Part shown: positions 42,798-43,070 of the stretch, piece after piece
Layout of the letters: every line of letters begins with the position of its first letter
Position numbering within the stretch: the stretch's first letter is position 1
Origin: Anoxybacillus sp.
Lineage (GTDB): Bacteria; Bacillota; Bacilli; Bacillales; Anoxybacillaceae
Direction of reading: 5' to 3'
Assembly: GCF_023512315.1 (NCBI RefSeq)
Contig: NZ_JAILZV010000006.1
Location: 1 to 43,070 of the forward strand
DNA: 43,070 nucleotides
Position numbers and translations under genes: made by a program
Notes under the pieces: generated by a model
The model's input: the letters and a program-made list of their open reading frames with translations, nothing else
Databases searched by the model: none
What the model was told of the DNA's origin: nothing

Positions 42798-43070
42798 TTA
42801 GTTGCGGAATGCCGAAACAGGCCCAAGTTCATTCTCTAAATACGTGCGAATCGCCTGCGGATACGCTTGCAACGCTTGTAGCGAGCGACCGAATGCTTCC
42901 TGTAATTCTCCGCTATTTGGAGTCGTGTATTGCTGAACGAGCGCTTTGCGATAATGAATAATCGCTTTGAGCAGTTTGGCGTCCTCTTCTGTCACCACTT
43001 TTTCATCGGTTAAAATGTCGATAATATCGTCATAACTGCCAGGGTCGCGCATAATGAAGCCGTCAATCAT
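42798..43070 (-). CDS. yutE: YutE, DUF86/HepT-like HEPN protein, 3' part
   Basis: Last 90 residues; the N-terminal part lies beyond the window. It closely matches YutE (MIDGFIMRDPGSYDDIIDIL; ELGPVSAF end). The HEPN ribonuclease-like motif R-X-X-LVQQY is visible as YRKALVQQY. HepT proteins are often toxins paired with MntA nucleotidyltransferases; no MntA gene is in the visible part, and the family member in B. subtilis also stands alone. Confidence 0.88.
   Translation of the reverse strand: MIDGFIMRDPGSYDDIIDILTDEKVVTEEDAKLLKAIIHYRKALVQQYTTPNSGELQEAFGRSLQALQAYPQAIRTYLENELGPVSAFRN

Overview
The window is a chromosomal segment of a spore-forming member of the Bacillaceae. The 16S rRNA fragment, the spore genes (tgl, an H-type SASP, yuiC, yutH) and long gene-order agreement with the yug, yui, yum and yut regions of Bacillus subtilis all support this. 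The moderate G+C and the exact gene complement suggest a thermophile of the Anoxybacillus / Geobacillus type; that is inference, not proven here.

Layout. 1-1061: 5' part of a 16S rRNA gene on the minus strand with its leader and promoter. 1070-2291: an AT-rich gap with a cluster of DnaA boxes, then spore transglutaminase tgl. 2268-3914: an EamA exporter and an MgtC-like protein. 3915-4340: two near-identical, very small transcription units on the minus strand (promoter, about 50 nt, terminator), then a tRNA-Ala(GGC). 4377-16093: the yug block (GNAT enzyme, SEC-C/TPR protein, sspH, yugO, yugN, pgi, yugJ, yuzA, yugI, an XRE regulator, alaR-alaT, yugE, patB). 16103-24555: Cu/Zn SOD lipoprotein, kapD, a zinc-ribbon protein with an ArsB/NhaD-type transporter, bioY, the Pit phosphate operon, pepA and a DUF309 protein. 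24632-34921: BtuF-like protein, yuiC-yuiB-yuiA, divergent yumB and yumC, a CAP lipoprotein, yutM, dapF, a DUF2225 protein, yuzB, yutJ, yuzD, yutI. 34987-43070: hom-thrC-thrB, a D-2-hydroxyacid dehydrogenase, yutH, yutG, yutF, a SufR-like regulator and the 3' part of yutE.

Functionally the window is mostly housekeeping: central carbon (pgi), alanine, threonine, cysteine and diaminopimelate metabolism, Fe-S assembly (yutM, yutI and a regulator with SufR-type cysteine spacing), NADH/NADPH redox (yumB, yumC, yutJ) and sporulation. Most genes are tail-to-tail or in short operons separated by strong intrinsic terminators. No CRISPR array, prophage or intact transposon was seen.

The most unusual structure is the pair of tandem mini transcription units at about 3919-4138. 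Each has a promoter TAGACA-N18-TATNAT with the motif TTCGACAAAAT inside the spacer, a conserved unpaired segment, and a hairpin followed by six T. A similar TTCGACAA element lies in the likely promoter of the phosphate-transport operon. Other regulatory finds are the DnaA-box cluster upstream of tgl, a Rex-like operator between yumB and yumC, and palindromes over the yutJ and hom promoters.
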